Shown piece by piece: positions 44,753-55,448 of a stretch of DNA of 64,000 nt. The DNA is from Thioalkalivibrio sp. ALJ7 (lineage in GTDB: Bacteria; Pseudomonadota; Gammaproteobacteria; Ectothiorhodospirales; Ectothiorhodospiraceae): NCBI RefSeq assembly GCF_000376865.1, contig NZ_AQXQ01000012.1, positions 124,001-188,000 on the forward strand, in the 5' to 3' direction. The notes beneath the pieces are model-generated. The model was not told where the DNA came from, ran no database searches, and was given only the letters and a program-made list of their open reading frames with translations. The number at the start of each line of letters is the position of its first letter. Position 1 is the stretch's first letter. Both the position numbers and the translations under genes were made by a program.

Positions 44753-47700
44753 TCAGCGCTTCGCGGAGGAAAGGTCCATGTGCTCGCCCATCCAGGCTTC
44801 CAGCGCCGCATACTCCAGCGGGCGGCTGAAGTAGTAACCCTGGCCAAGGGCACAGCCACGCTCCAGCAGGAAGGCGCTCTGTTCCGCCGTCTCCACCCCT
44901 TCCGCGATGACCTGCATATTCAGGTTGCGGCCCATCGCAATGATGGTCGCCACGATCTCGCGATCGGCGTTATCGTTGGTCACGCCGTCGACAAAACTGC
45001 GGTCAATCTTCAACACATCCAGGGGATAGGTGCGCAGGGCCGCCAGTGAGGAATAGCCGGTACCAAAGTCATCGATGGCCAGCCGAACCCCCAGCTCTTT
45101 CAACGCCGTCAGTCGCGCCACCCCTTGTTCGCCCTGCTGCATGATCGCGGTCTCGGTGATCTCCAGCTCCAGTTGAGCCGCCGGGAAGTCGGTCAGGGAA
45201 AGAATCTCGGCCACCCGACTCGCGAAATCACCTCGCTGGAGCTGGACCGGGGAGAGGTTGACCGCCATACTGAAATTGCCAGCCCCACGATCCAATAGCC
45301 GCCGCCCCGCATCACAGGCCTCTCGCAGTACCCATTCACCCAACGCCACGATCAGCCCGGTATCTTCGGCAACCGGGATGAAGCGGTCGGGCGGAATCAT
45401 CTCGCCGTTTTCCGGCTGCCAGCGCAGCAACGCCTCCATCCCGAACGGCCGACTACCCACCAAATTCACCTGGGGCTGAAAATGCAGTCGCAGCTCCCCG
45501 CTGTTCGCCTCCAGGGCGTGACGCAGCCGGTTTTCCAGCTCCAGACGTTCGTCCGCCGCGCGCGTCAGGGCCTGGGTATAGAGACTCCAGGTCTGGCGGC
45601 CCGAGGCCTTGGCCTTATACATGGCGGTGTCTGCGTGCTGGATCAGTGCGGTGGCGGTATCGCCATGATCCGGGAACAAGCTGATGCCGATACTGCCGTT
45701 CAGGTAGACCGAACGCCCATCCTCCAAGACGAGTGGTTTTTCCAGACTCGCCAAAAGATCGTCAGCACACTGGGCAACCGCGTCATCACTGGCCGGGTTT
45801 TCCGCCACCACCAGGAACTCGTCGCCGCCCAGGCGCCCAAGGGCATGAGCCTGCCCCACGGCCTCGCGCAAGCGACGCGCGACATCCACCAGGACCTGGT
45901 CGCCCACCGGGTGTCCCATCGAATCGTTGACGTTCTTGAACCGGTCCAGGTCCAGGTTGAGCACCGCGACGCGGTACCCGTGCATGTGTGCACGCTCCAA
46001 CGCCTGGCCCAGCATGGTTTGAAGCTGGCTACGATTGGGCAAGTCGGTCAGGGCATCGTGCTGCGCCAGGTACTGGAGCTCTTCCTCCGAACGCCGTAGT
46101 GCGGACATGTCCGTGAGCACCCCGGCGTAGTGCAGCGCATGACCCTGCTCGTCCTGCACCGTACTCAGACTCAACCACTGCGGACCCACTTCCCCGTTGC
46201 GGCGACGATTCCAGATCTCGCCCTGCCAGTGTCCATCGCGTTGCAACGCCTCCCACATGCGCTGGAAAAAGGCCGCGTCGTGGCGGCCAGATTGCAGGAA
46301 GCTGGGGTTGCGACCGATTGCCTCACTCTCGGCGTAGCCGGTGATCTCCTCGAAGGCCGGATTGACTGCAACAATCCGCGGCGTCAGGTCCGTAATGACT
46401 ACGCCATCGCGGGTACTCTCGAACACCGCCGCCATGCGCCGCAGCCCCAACAAAGCCTGACGTCGTTCCAGAGCCGCCCCAAGGCTGGACGCCACAATGC
46501 GGGCAAGGCTTTGATCGGCGGCCGTCCAGCGCTGTGCCCGCAGAACCCGGTCCAGTGCCAGAAAGCCACGGTACTCCCCCTCGACGTACAGGGGGACCAG
46601 CAGGACCGCCTGGCTCTGCGAGGCCTCCAGGATCTCACGCTCGGCATCCGGCAGCTCGCGGGTCAGCCCATCCACCGCGCCCCCACCCTGCAGGATCGTA
46701 TGCCAGCGTGGCAGCACCGATTCCAGGCTCAGGTTGCGCAAGGGGGGTGGCCGAATCGCCTGATCCGCATCCGCGCGCACCCAGTAATAGCGGTGGATAT
46801 CCAGCGCCTCGCGGGCGGCATGATCGAGTTCCACGACCAGCACATAGGCGCGGTCGGCTCGCGTCTCGTGGCCCAGCTCCGCCAGCAGGCGATGGATTAC
46901 GCTGGCGGGATTGTCCTCGCGCAGCAGTTCCACCGTCAGCTCGGCCGCGGTGCGCAGCGCCCGCTCGCGTTCGCCCAGGGCCTGTGCGGTCCGCAGCTTC
47001 TGCGCTGCCAGTCCGGCAATCTGGGTGAACTCGTCAATCAGAACCTGTTCGCCCGGATTCGGCCCGCGTGCGGTCTTCAGATAGATGCCCAGGGTTCCCA
47101 GGACTCCACCGTCCGCGTCACGAAATGGAAATGACCAGCAAGCCTGAAAACCGGCTCTATTCGCCAGGTCACAGAACCCTGCCCAGTTCGGGTGACTGGC
47201 GCAGTCCTCGACAATCATCGGCGTACCGCTCCATGCGGCCTCGCCACACGAACCCATGCCCTGGTCCGCCCGAAGACGGCGCGTCGCACTGCGCAACGGA
47301 TCGGGAATGCGCGACGCCGTGACACTGTGGAGCTCCTGACTGTCCGCATCCAGCAGCATCACGCAGCCATACAGGTCAGGCGCCAGCGCTTCAAGCCCCT
47401 TGACCACATCCTCCAATAGCCGGGGATCGCGCTCACCCGTCGCCAGACGCGCCAGAACATCTGCGCGCACTTCCTGCACCCGCTGCCCCAACACGCGCCG
47501 GGTCACGTCCACCAGGCTTCCGGAAAGGCCCGTGGGGTTCCCGGCGGGGTCCAGGTGCACGTGGCCGCGCAGTTCCAGCCAACAAAGCGAGCCATCCGCC
47601 GTCCGCAGACGGATCTCCTGCATCAGCGCACCATCATCGGACTCCGCCGCTTGTACCAGGAGACGGGCCGCCGCCGCGCGGTCCTCCAGGGGCATGAAGG

Positions 47701-48664
47701 CCAACATCTCCTCGCCAAGCGCCACGTCTACCGAGAAGCCCGTAATGGCTGTCCAGGCCGGGTTCAGGAACTGCCAACAACCCGCCGCGTCGATCTCGAA
47801 GACAATGTCGCCTGCGCGCTCGATCACCTGGCGATAGCGCCGTTCGGACTCCGCCAATGCCGCCCGCTCCCGGCGCAAACCGGCACGGGCATAGACCTGG
47901 TCCAGCAATGTGGGCAGCGTCTTCAGGTAGCCTTCGGCCTTGATCGCGTAGTCCTCAACCCCCATGCGCAGCGCCCGGACCGCGAGGTCCTCGGTCCCCT
48001 GGCCGGTGATCAGGATGGTGGGCAGGTCCAGCCCGCGTTCCTCGCGTACGAGGCGCGCCAGCTCCAGGCCATCAATGCCGGGCAGACGGTAATCCACCAG
48101 CAGCAGGTCGAACTCCAGCTCGTCCGTGGCGTTCTCGGGTAGTGCCGCAAGCGCCTCCTCGGCCGTGCGTACGGGCACCAGATGAATCTGCGGGGCCATT
48201 CGCGCGAGCTCACGCCGCGTGAGGCCGATATCAAATTCGTTGTGCTCGGCATAGAGCACCCTTAGGGGCTCGCGCCCTGCGGTCAGACGCAGCTCGCGGC
48301 GAGCACAGGCATCCACCACCCGTTGCGGCAAGCGTTCCAGGTAGTCATCCGCCTTGGTCAAATAGTCGTCGGCCCCGGCCCGGAACGCCGCCACCACGGT
48401 CTCCTGCTCACCATGGCCGGTCAGCACCAGCACCGCCTCTCCCCGCTCCGCGGCTCGCAGTTCGCCGAGCAAATCAAGCCCGCTGCCGTCCGGAAGGCGC
48501 AGGTCCACCACCATGCAATCGAACGGCTTCTCGGCCGTAAGCGTCGCGCGTGCATCGCCCAGGGTGCGGGACACGACAACCTCGGCCTCGGGCACCTGAC
48601 GCTCGAGGACCCGGCGTTGCAGGTCGGCGTCCGCCAGGCTGTCTTCTACAAGCAGGATTCGCAT
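44753..48664 (-). CDS. Dual-receiver PAS/GAF GGDEF-EAL c-di-GMP signalling protein
   Basis: A 1303-aa soluble protein. In order: receiver domain with D54 in VVDLRLPDG, second receiver with D191 in LLLVDYRLPG, PAS (about 270-385), two GAF-like domains (about 400-565 and 575-745), PAS (about 750-870), GGDEF (active-site GGDEF near 946) and EAL (EALLRW near 1077, DDFGTGYSSL near 1208). Both catalytic signatures are intact, so it could make or break c-di-GMP. The response regulator and histidine kinase just upstream on the same strand probably feed it phosphate, which would make this one signalling module. Confidence 0.93.
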   Translation of the reverse strand: MRILLVEDSLADADLQRRVLERQVPEAEVVVSRTLGDARATLTAEKPFDCMVVDLRLPDGSGLDLLGELRAAERGEAVLVLTGHGEQETVVAAFRAGADDYLTKADDYLERLPQRVVDACARRELRLTAGREPLRVLYAEHNEFDIGLTRRELARMAPQIHLVPVRTAEEALAALPENATDELEFDLLLVDYRLPGIDGLELARLVREERGLDLPTILITGQGTEDLAVRALRMGVEDYAIKAEGYLKTLPTLLDQVYARAGLRRERAALAESERRYRQVIERAGDIVFEIDAAGCWQFLNPAWTAITGFSVDVALGEEMLAFMPLEDRAAAARLLVQAAESDDGALMQEIRLRTADGSLCWLELRGHVHLDPAGNPTGLSGSLVDVTRRVLGQRVQEVRADVLARLATGERDPRLLEDVVKGLEALAPDLYGCVMLLDADSQELHSVTASRIPDPLRSATRRLRADQGMGSCGEAAWSGTPMIVEDCASHPNWAGFCDLANRAGFQACWSFPFRDADGGVLGTLGIYLKTARGPNPGEQVLIDEFTQIAGLAAQKLRTAQALGERERALRTAAELTVELLREDNPASVIHRLLAELGHETRADRAYVLVVELDHAAREALDIHRYYWVRADADQAIRPPPLRNLSLESVLPRWHTILQGGGAVDGLTRELPDAEREILEASQSQAVLLVPLYVEGEYRGFLALDRVLRAQRWTAADQSLARIVASSLGAALERRQALLGLRRMAAVFESTRDGVVITDLTPRIVAVNPAFEEITGYAESEAIGRNPSFLQSGRHDAAFFQRMWEALQRDGHWQGEIWNRRRNGEVGPQWLSLSTVQDEQGHALHYAGVLTDMSALRRSEEELQYLAQHDALTDLPNRSQLQTMLGQALERAHMHGYRVAVLNLDLDRFKNVNDSMGHPVGDQVLVDVARRLREAVGQAHALGRLGGDEFLVVAENPASDDAVAQCADDLLASLEKPLVLEDGRSVYLNGSIGISLFPDHGDTATALIQHADTAMYKAKASGRQTWSLYTQALTRAADERLELENRLRHALEANSGELRLHFQPQVNLVGSRPFGMEALLRWQPENGEMIPPDRFIPVAEDTGLIVALGEWVLREACDAGRRLLDRGAGNFSMAVNLSPVQLQRGDFASRVAEILSLTDFPAAQLELEITETAIMQQGEQGVARLTALKELGVRLAIDDFGTGYSSLAALRTYPLDVLKIDRSFVDGVTNDNADREIVATIIAMGRNLNMQVIAEGVETAEQSAFLLERGCALGQGYYFSRPLEYAALEAWMGEHMDLSSAKR

Positions 48665-48691
48665 GCGGTCTCGTACGTTGTAGCGGAGGGG

Positions 48692-49126
48692 CTAACTCGG
48701 CGCCTGATTGAGCAGGCACCAGTAGAGCTCGACCTGTTCAGCCACCTCCAGGAACTTCGCAAAATCGACCGGCTTGACGATGTAGGAATTGGCGCCGGAG
48801 TCGTACGCGGTGGCGATGTCACGGTCTTCGTTGGAGGAGGTCAGCATCACCACCGGGATGCGGCGGAAGCGCTCGTGTTCACGGATACGGCGCAGCACCT
48901 CCAGCCCGTCCACCTTGGGCAGCTTGATGTCCAACAGGATCACCGCCGGCGGCGCCAGTTCGCCCTGCTCCCAGCGCTCGAGGAACGCCAGGGCTTCCAC
49001 ACCGTCGCGCGCAACTTCCAGAGGATTGGTGAGGTTGCGCCGCTCGAAGGCGCGCCGCATCAGGTCGATATCAACCGGGTTGTCCTCCACCACCAGGATC
49101 GAAGGCTGGCGCGTGGCGGGGCTCAT
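48692..49126 (-). CDS. Single-domain response regulator (Rcp1-like)
   Basis: A 144-aa stand-alone receiver. Phosphorylation site D66 in VILLDIKLP, acidic pocket in VVEDNPVD, and the conserved lysine in YIVKPVDF. The insert and C-terminal WCLLNQ resemble Rcp1-type regulators that partner phytochrome-like kinases. Its start overlaps the histidine kinase stop (ATGA), so the two are translationally coupled, and it likely shuttles phosphate to the double-receiver GGDEF-EAL protein 27 bp downstream. Confidence 0.93.
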   Translation of the reverse strand: MSPATRQPSILVVEDNPVDIDLMRRAFERRNLTNPLEVARDGVEALAFLERWEQGELAPPAVILLDIKLPKVDGLEVLRRIREHERFRRIPVVMLTSSNEDRDIATAYDSGANSYIVKPVDFAKFLEVAEQVELYWCLLNQAPS

Positions 49127-51273
49127 CGCGGGAACTCGATATGGAACGTGGCGCCCTCCCCGGGCTCGCTTTCCGCGCGAATCTCGCCACCCAGACGATG
49201 GACCGCGCGCCGCACTAGCGCGAGCCCAACCCCAGTACCGGGATAGGCCTCGGCGCGGTTCAGGCGCTGGAAGATATCGAAGATGCGATCCTGAAACGCC
49301 ATGTCAAAGCCAATCCCATTGTCCCGTACCGAGATACCGAGCGTAGCACTGCGGGATTCCGCCTGCACCGTTACTTTGGGTGGATCACGTTCGGCACTGA
49401 ATTTAAGGCCATTTTCCAGGAGATTGCGCAGGATCAGCGCCAGCCCATCAGGATCGCTGACGAAACGCAGATCCGGATCGATTTCCAGCTTCACCTCAGC
49501 CCGCTTACGCAATCCCGAATCCATCGACGCCAGCACCTCCTCCACCAGCGCACGCACACCAACCTCACGCTCCTCCAGGGGCCGACGTTCCATACGCGAA
49601 TAGGCCAGCAGATCCGAGATCAGCTCGTGCATCTGCGCCACACCGTTGCGGATGTTGCGGATGAAGGCCTTGCCTTCGCCTTCCAGCTGGTCGGCATAGT
49701 CAGCCTCCAACAACTGGCTGTAGCCCTCAATCCCGCGCAAGGGCGCCTTCAGGTCATGCGATACCGCATAGGAGAAGGATTCCAGCTCCTGGTTCAAGGC
49801 CTGCAGGGAGGCAGTGCGCTCGGCTACCCGTTGCTCCAGGGTCGCGTTCAGATTGCGCAGCTCCATCTCGTTGCGCTTGAGCTCGCTGACCTCCAGCACC
49901 GTACCCTGGACATAGTGCACCCCGTCGGCACGCTCGACCGGCGCCTCGATGGTGAGGCTAAACCAGGCGCCCTCGCGTACTACCGGCAGAGCGCGCAGAA
50001 GCAACCGCCTGGGACCCAGCTCGGCGCCCGCTAGCAAGGCCTCCATCGCGGTGGAAAAGCTCGCCCCGTCTTCCGAATCCAGGTCGAAGAAGTCGCGCGC
50101 GAAGGCCTCCAGCGTAGGGGTGCCATAGTGGGCCTCCTGGCCCAGCAGCCCGTACAGACGGTCGGACCACCACATCTCGCGGGTCTCCAGGATGAATTCC
50201 CAGCTGCCCAGCCCGGCGTGGCGCTCCGCCTGGCTCAGGCGATCCACCTGCCGTGCCAGGGCCGTCTCGGCCTGCTTGCGCGCCTCGATATTGCGCAGGG
50301 TCACCAGCAGCAGTCTTTCCCCGGCAATCTCGGTCGCCTTCAGATTGGCCTCCACCCAGAAGCCGTGGCCATCACGGTGGCGCGCGCGCCACTCGAACAC
50401 CAGCTGTTCGCCGCGCCGAGCACGCTCCATCAGCGCCTTCTGGCGCTGGACATCGAAGCCGGTCTGGTCGGCGCTCAGATCGTCCACGTTGCAATCCAGC
50501 AGCTCGCTACGGCTGTATCCGTACATCTGCTCGGCGGCGGCGTTGACCTCGATCAGCGCCTCGGTATCGAGGTCTTGCAGGAGGATCGCCTCCTGCACAT
50601 TGTCGAAAATGGCCCGGAACCGCGTCTCGGAGTCACGCAGATCCTGTTCGGCCCGCAGGCGTTCGGTGACGTCCAGCAACAAGCCGTGGATTCGAATCAC
50701 CTGCCCCTGGTCGTCTCGAGTCAGCCAGGTGCGGTCTTCCAGCCAGATCCAGTCGCCATGGCCGCGTCGCAGCCGATAAACCTGGGTATAGCGATCCGGG
50801 CCACGGTCAATATGCGCGGCCACCTCGCCGACGATACGCTCGATGTCATCGGGATGGATCAAATCGGCGTAGTTCAAATCGCCCCGCAACAGGGAACTGC
50901 GATCGAGTCCCCAACGGGCGATGTTCGGCGAGACGTACGTGACCGGCCAGCCCCGGGTGGCGGCCCATTCGACGGCCACCACGGGAGAGCGCTCGACAAT
51001 ACCGGTCAGCCGGCACGCCTCGCGGGACGCGCGATCCCGAGCCCTTAGCGGGTAGTACACCAGAAGAAAGAGGCCTATCGCGGTCACCGCCACATAGGCC
51101 CAGCCCTTGAGCGTCTGCATCTGGGCCAGCAGTACGACGTCGTCGACCATCCAAAGCAAGGCGCGGTCGGACAACGCGATCCATACCAGGCCGAACACCA
51201 GGTAGATGATCGCGATGGTCGCCGCGGTGCGTCCTGCACTCGCCCGCCTGCCTTCCGTGTTGCCTCGCGCCAT
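49123..51273 (-). CDS. Membrane-anchored multi-PAS histidine kinase
   Basis: A 716-aa sensor kinase. Two membrane helices near the N-terminus ([16 protein letters not shown] and [17 protein letters not shown]) flank a short loop. Three PAS domains follow (about 90-210, 215-335 and 340-465), then a coiled coil, the HisKA domain with the phospho-accepting His near 506 in [10 protein letters not shown], and an HATPase with [15 protein letters not shown] and GTGVGLALV. The Tyr-Ala-Val-Ser-His arrangement matches phytochrome-type kinases. ATG 51273 is chosen because GGGGAGG precedes it. It heads the operon with the response regulator and GGDEF-EAL genes. Confidence 0.93.
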   Translation of the reverse strand: MARGNTEGRRASAGRTAATIAIIYLVFGLVWIALSDRALLWMVDDVVLLAQMQTLKGWAYVAVTAIGLFLLVYYPLRARDRASREACRLTGIVERSPVVAVEWAATRGWPVTYVSPNIARWGLDRSSLLRGDLNYADLIHPDDIERIVGEVAAHIDRGPDRYTQVYRLRRGHGDWIWLEDRTWLTRDDQGQVIRIHGLLLDVTERLRAEQDLRDSETRFRAIFDNVQEAILLQDLDTEALIEVNAAAEQMYGYSRSELLDCNVDDLSADQTGFDVQRQKALMERARRGEQLVFEWRARHRDGHGFWVEANLKATEIAGERLLLVTLRNIEARKQAETALARQVDRLSQAERHAGLGSWEFILETREMWWSDRLYGLLGQEAHYGTPTLEAFARDFFDLDSEDGASFSTAMEALLAGAELGPRRLLLRALPVVREGAWFSLTIEAPVERADGVHYVQGTVLEVSELKRNEMELRNLNATLEQRVAERTASLQALNQELESFSYAVSHDLKAPLRGIEGYSQLLEADYADQLEGEGKAFIRNIRNGVAQMHELISDLLAYSRMERRPLEEREVGVRALVEEVLASMDSGLRKRAEVKLEIDPDLRFVSDPDGLALILRNLLENGLKFSAERDPPKVTVQAESRSATLGISVRDNGIGFDMAFQDRIFDIFQRLNRAEAYPGTGVGLALVRRAVHRLGGEIRAESEPGEGATFHIEFPR

Positions 51274-51462
51274 TCCGCCTCCCCGGCCGTCGCGGAGGGG
51301 CGCGGTCGCGCGCGCAGCGCTAAACGCCCCATCCTGAGCATTGACCACTCGGAGCGCCAGCGCAACCGCGTCGCCCGCCGCCACGGTTTGCACGCGCGGC
51401 CAGGCTTCGGCGTGGGGCCCGGAGATGCTATTCTGCGCCGCCACCGCAAGCGAATTTCGGCC

Positions 51463-51899
51463 ATGTTCAAGCAACTCGAAAGCGACCCCCTTGGCGAGCG
51501 CCACCCGGCCCGCGAGGTCCTGACGCGCCTAAAACTCAACGATGCCGGCCTGATCCCGGCAATTGCCCAGCAGCACGACACCGGCGAGGTGCTGATGCTG
51601 GCGTGGATGAATCGTGAGGCCCTGGACGAGACCCTGGCGACCGGCCAGGTCTGCTACTACTCGCGCTCACGCCAGGCGCTGTGGCGCAAGGGCGAACAAT
51701 CCGGACAGGTCCAGCGGCTGCATTCGCTTCACATCGACTGCGATGGCGACACCTTGCTACTGAAGGTCGATCAGACCGGCCCGGCCTGCCATACGGGACG
51801 GCGTAGCTGCTTTTACCTGCAAGTGGAGCGCGATACCGTCGTCGTCACCAGCGATCCCGAGATCGACCCCGAGACTCTTTACGGCAAGGATCACGGGCA

Positions 51900-51903
<4 letters not shown>
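51463..51903 (+). CDS. hisI: Phosphoribosyl-AMP cyclohydrolase
   Basis: A 146-aa enzyme of histidine synthesis that opens the purine ring of PR-AMP. The family signatures are [27 protein letters not shown], and the metal site DCDGDTLLL with [13 protein letters not shown]. It is the monofunctional form without the HisE domain. It is placed away from other his genes and directly before cysS (4-bp overlap, ATGA). ATG 51463 fits the family start. The reading frame could extend upstream to 51388 but has no conserved residues there. Confidence 0.95.
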
Positions 51904-53309
<1,406 letters not shown>

Positions 53310-53314
53310 AGGCC

Positions 53315-53962
53315 ATGCGACTCCGTCCCTCGCTCATGCGTCTCCTTCTGCTGGCTGGCCTGCTCATTCCGGCGGGTGCGCTTGCCCACCCACACGCCTG
53401 GATCGACCTGCGCGTAGGGCTGATCTTCAGCGACGACGGCGAGCTTGAGCGGATGGAACAGGCCTGGCTCATTGATCCAACCTACAGCCACATGCTGCTG
53501 GAGGATCTGACGCATGAGCTGGATGGAGGCACCGGAATCGACACGGCATTGGAGCACGCAGCCGAACGGATGCTGGAGAATCTGGCCGCCTACGACTACT
53601 TCACCGAACTGCGTGGAGACGGTCAGCAGCTGGAGGTCCCGCAGGCCCGCAACGCCCGCCTGACGCTGGAAGACCAACGGCTGCATCTGCGCTTTGAACT
53701 GCCGTTGGACGAACTGGGCATCGCGGCCGGCGACCCCTTCAACTACCGGGTTTTCGACCCCGAATACTGGATCGAGATCCTGCACGACCCCGACGATATC
53801 GTATTCGTCGAGAACCAGACCGGCTGCAAGGTGGCCATCACCGAGGCGCGCCCGGATCCGCAACTGATTCGCTACGCCGCCACCCTGGAACGTCAGGACC
53901 GCAGTCCGGTCGACAACCTTGGACGTCACTTCGCGGAGACGGCCAAGCTGGAATGCGATTGA
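53315..53962 (+). CDS. DUF1007 family periplasmic protein
   Basis: A 215-aa protein with a Sec signal peptide (LLLLAGLLIPAGALAHPHAW). The mature N-terminus HPHAWIDL is characteristic of DUF1007, a family often encoded beside NicO/RcnA-type metal permeases. The remainder is acidic and beta-rich (FNYRVFDPEYWIEI). The role is unknown; an extracytoplasmic accessory for metal transport is likely from context. The permease gene follows after a 69-bp gap containing a Zur-like palindrome. ATG 53336 is an alternative start. Confidence 0.82.
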   Translation: MRLRPSLMRLLLLAGLLIPAGALAHPHAWIDLRVGLIFSDDGELERMEQAWLIDPTYSHMLLEDLTHELDGGTGIDTALEHAAERMLENLAAYDYFTELRGDGQQLEVPQARNARLTLEDQRLHLRFELPLDELGIAAGDPFNYRVFDPEYWIEILHDPDDIVFVENQTGCKVAITEARPDPQLIRYAATLERQDRSPVDNLGRHFAETAKLECD

Positions 53963-54015
53963 TCACGGCGCAACTCCACAACCGGACACCGCGCACACCA
54001 CACCGCGACTCAAGT

Positions 54016-54028
54016 GTTATATTATAAC
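54016..54028 (+). promoter_or_regulatory. Zur-like operator before the NicO-type permease gene
   Basis: GTTATATTATAAC is a perfect 6-1-6 palindrome in an otherwise GC-rich gap, and matches the GTTATAnTATAAC core known for proteobacterial Zur zinc-repressor sites. It lies 3 bases before ATG 54032. It overlaps possible -10 sequences (TATATT), so bound repressor would block transcription start. The palindrome could also be a chance AT-rich -10. Confidence 0.6.
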
Positions 54029-54031
54029 GCT

Positions 54032-55219
54032 ATGCGCACAGGCCGCCTGTCTCAACACCCTTCCCGCCCGAACCTTCAGGGGTTGCTGTGGCTGCTCCTT
54101 ATGGTCGTTGGTGCGGGCCCCTTGCAGGCCGAGGGCAGCCACCCGCTGGGAGCCCCCACAGAATCCTCGGCCGAGCGCGATGACCTTGGCTCGCCCACCG
54201 CCACCAGGGCACCCGCCCCGCTGGCTGAACCGCCCGGCGCCCTGGAGCGCCTGACCGGCTGGATGCTGCAAACCCAGCGCCAACTGCATCGCGGCCTGAC
54301 CGAGGGTCTGCATGCCCTGCGCGATGGGCCTACAAAACAGACCGCTGGCGCCCTGATTCTGGTCAGCCTGCTCTACGGCGTCTTCCATGCGGCCGGGCCC
54401 GGCCACGGCAAGGCAGTCATCAGTGCCTACCTGCTGACCCAGCCCCAGAACCTGCGCCGCGGCATCCTGCTGTCCACCGTCTCCGCACTGGCCCAGGGCG
54501 TGACCGCTATCGTCCTGGTCGGCGTGCTGATCGGCCTGTTCGGCTGGCTTGCGCGCGACACCCTGGGCCAGGTGCGAACCCTGGAGATCGCCAGCTTTGC
54601 GCTCGTCGCACTGCTGGGGTTGTGGCTGATGGTGCGCGCCCTGCGGCACGCCTGGCGGCTGCATCGCGCACACCGGCAGGCCGTCGCCGACGCGCACGCC
54701 CGCGACCATGGTCATGACCATGACCATGACCATGACCATGACCATGACCATGACCATGACCATGACCATGACCATGACCATGACCACGGGCACGGGCACG
54801 GGCACGGGCATGAACATGCACAGGACGAGCACTGCGGCTGTGGTACCCCGCATCACGTAGATCCGAACCACCGAGGTACCTGGTGGGCCACCGTGCTGGC
54901 GGTGGGCATTCGGCCCTGCTCCGGCGCGGTGCTGATCATGGCCGTCTCGACCGCCCTTGGGCTCGCCTGGGCCGGCGTCGCTGCCGTACTGGCGATGTCA
55001 CTCGGCACGGCGGCGACGGTCTCGGTGCTGGCAACCCTCGCCGTTTCCGCACGCGACTGGACGCGCCGCTGGCTGGGCCCCTCCCACATGGGTCGCCTGA
55101 CCTTTATCGGCCCCGCTCTGGGCCTGACCGGAGGCGGCGTGATCGCCCTGATCGGGCTCAGTCTGGTCCTCGGCGCAATCGCCTACCAGCCCGTCGCCCA
55201 TCCTCTAGGGGTGCGCTAG
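54032..55219 (+). CDS. NicO/RcnA-type nickel/cobalt (or zinc) permease with long His-Asp repeat
   Basis: A 395-aa membrane protein of the NiCoT/NicO superfamily. Helices include GALILVSLLYGVFHAAGPGHGKA, whose HAAGPGHGK is the family metal motif, and the later IRPCSGAVLIM. Between them lies a loop with twelve His-Asp, four His-Gly and further His residues, encoded by a 6-bp tandem repeat, ending in HCGCG. Members export or import Ni2+/Co2+; the Zur-like site upstream suggests zinc could be the real substrate. DUF1007 is the neighbour. ATG 54032 is used; an upstream in-frame GTG 54014 falls inside the operator. Confidence 0.85.
   Translation: MRTGRLSQHPSRPNLQGLLWLLLMVVGAGPLQAEGSHPLGAPTESSAERDDLGSPTATRAPAPLAEPPGALERLTGWMLQTQRQLHRGLTEGLHALRDGPTKQTAGALILVSLLYGVFHAAGPGHGKAVISAYLLTQPQNLRRGILLSTVSALAQGVTAIVLVGVLIGLFGWLARDTLGQVRTLEIASFALVALLGLWLMVRALRHAWRLHRAHRQAVADAHARDHGHDHDHDHDHDHDHDHDHDHDHDHDHGHGHGHGHEHAQDEHCGCGTPHHVDPNHRGTWWATVLAVGIRPCSGAVLIMAVSTALGLAWAGVAAVLAMSLGTAATVSVLATLAVSARDWTRRWLGPSHMGRLTFIGPALGLTGGGVIALIGLSLVLGAIAYQPVAHPLGVR
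54713..54808 (+). repeat. Hexanucleotide microsatellite encoding a His-Asp/His-Gly tract
   Basis: Twelve perfect copies of CATGAC (54713-54784) followed by four copies of CACGGG (54785-54808), in frame in the metal permease gene. Each unit encodes two residues (His-Asp or His-Gly). Copy changes keep the frame, so the tract can alter length without breaking the gene. Confidence 0.95.
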
Positions 55220-55237
55220 GTGTGATCTCTCAGCTAG

Positions 55238-55304
55238 GGAGACACGAATTCAATCGCACGCAAGACCGACTCGAGCTCGGACGTGCGATTGAATCCGTGT
55301 CTCC
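55238..55304. repeat. Long palindrome after the permease gene
   Basis: A 23-bp inverted repeat (55238-55260 with 55282-55304, one mismatch) around a 21-nt loop that itself contains ACTCGAGCT. The arms carry GGAGACACG, TCAATCGCACG and the complements. It lies 19 bp after the permease stop and about 145 bp before the acyl-CoA ligase. No T-run follows, so it is more like a short palindromic element than a normal terminator. It would still form a strong hairpin in the transcript. Confidence 0.7.
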
Positions 55305-55448
55305 GTACCGGCCGAATGGCCCGGGGCTTGCCCCAGGCGCGGGCGTCCACTAACGTCCCCAGGAAAGGTTTTGCGAACGGCGCTTCATCTCGAGCGCCCG
55401 GCAGAGCAGCGCTACCCCCGACAATCGCTCCCAGCGCACGAGGCCTTC

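Noticed and set aside
54713-54808. CRISPR-like array
   Set aside because: Six-base units without spacers, in frame within a His-rich coding region. It is a microsatellite.
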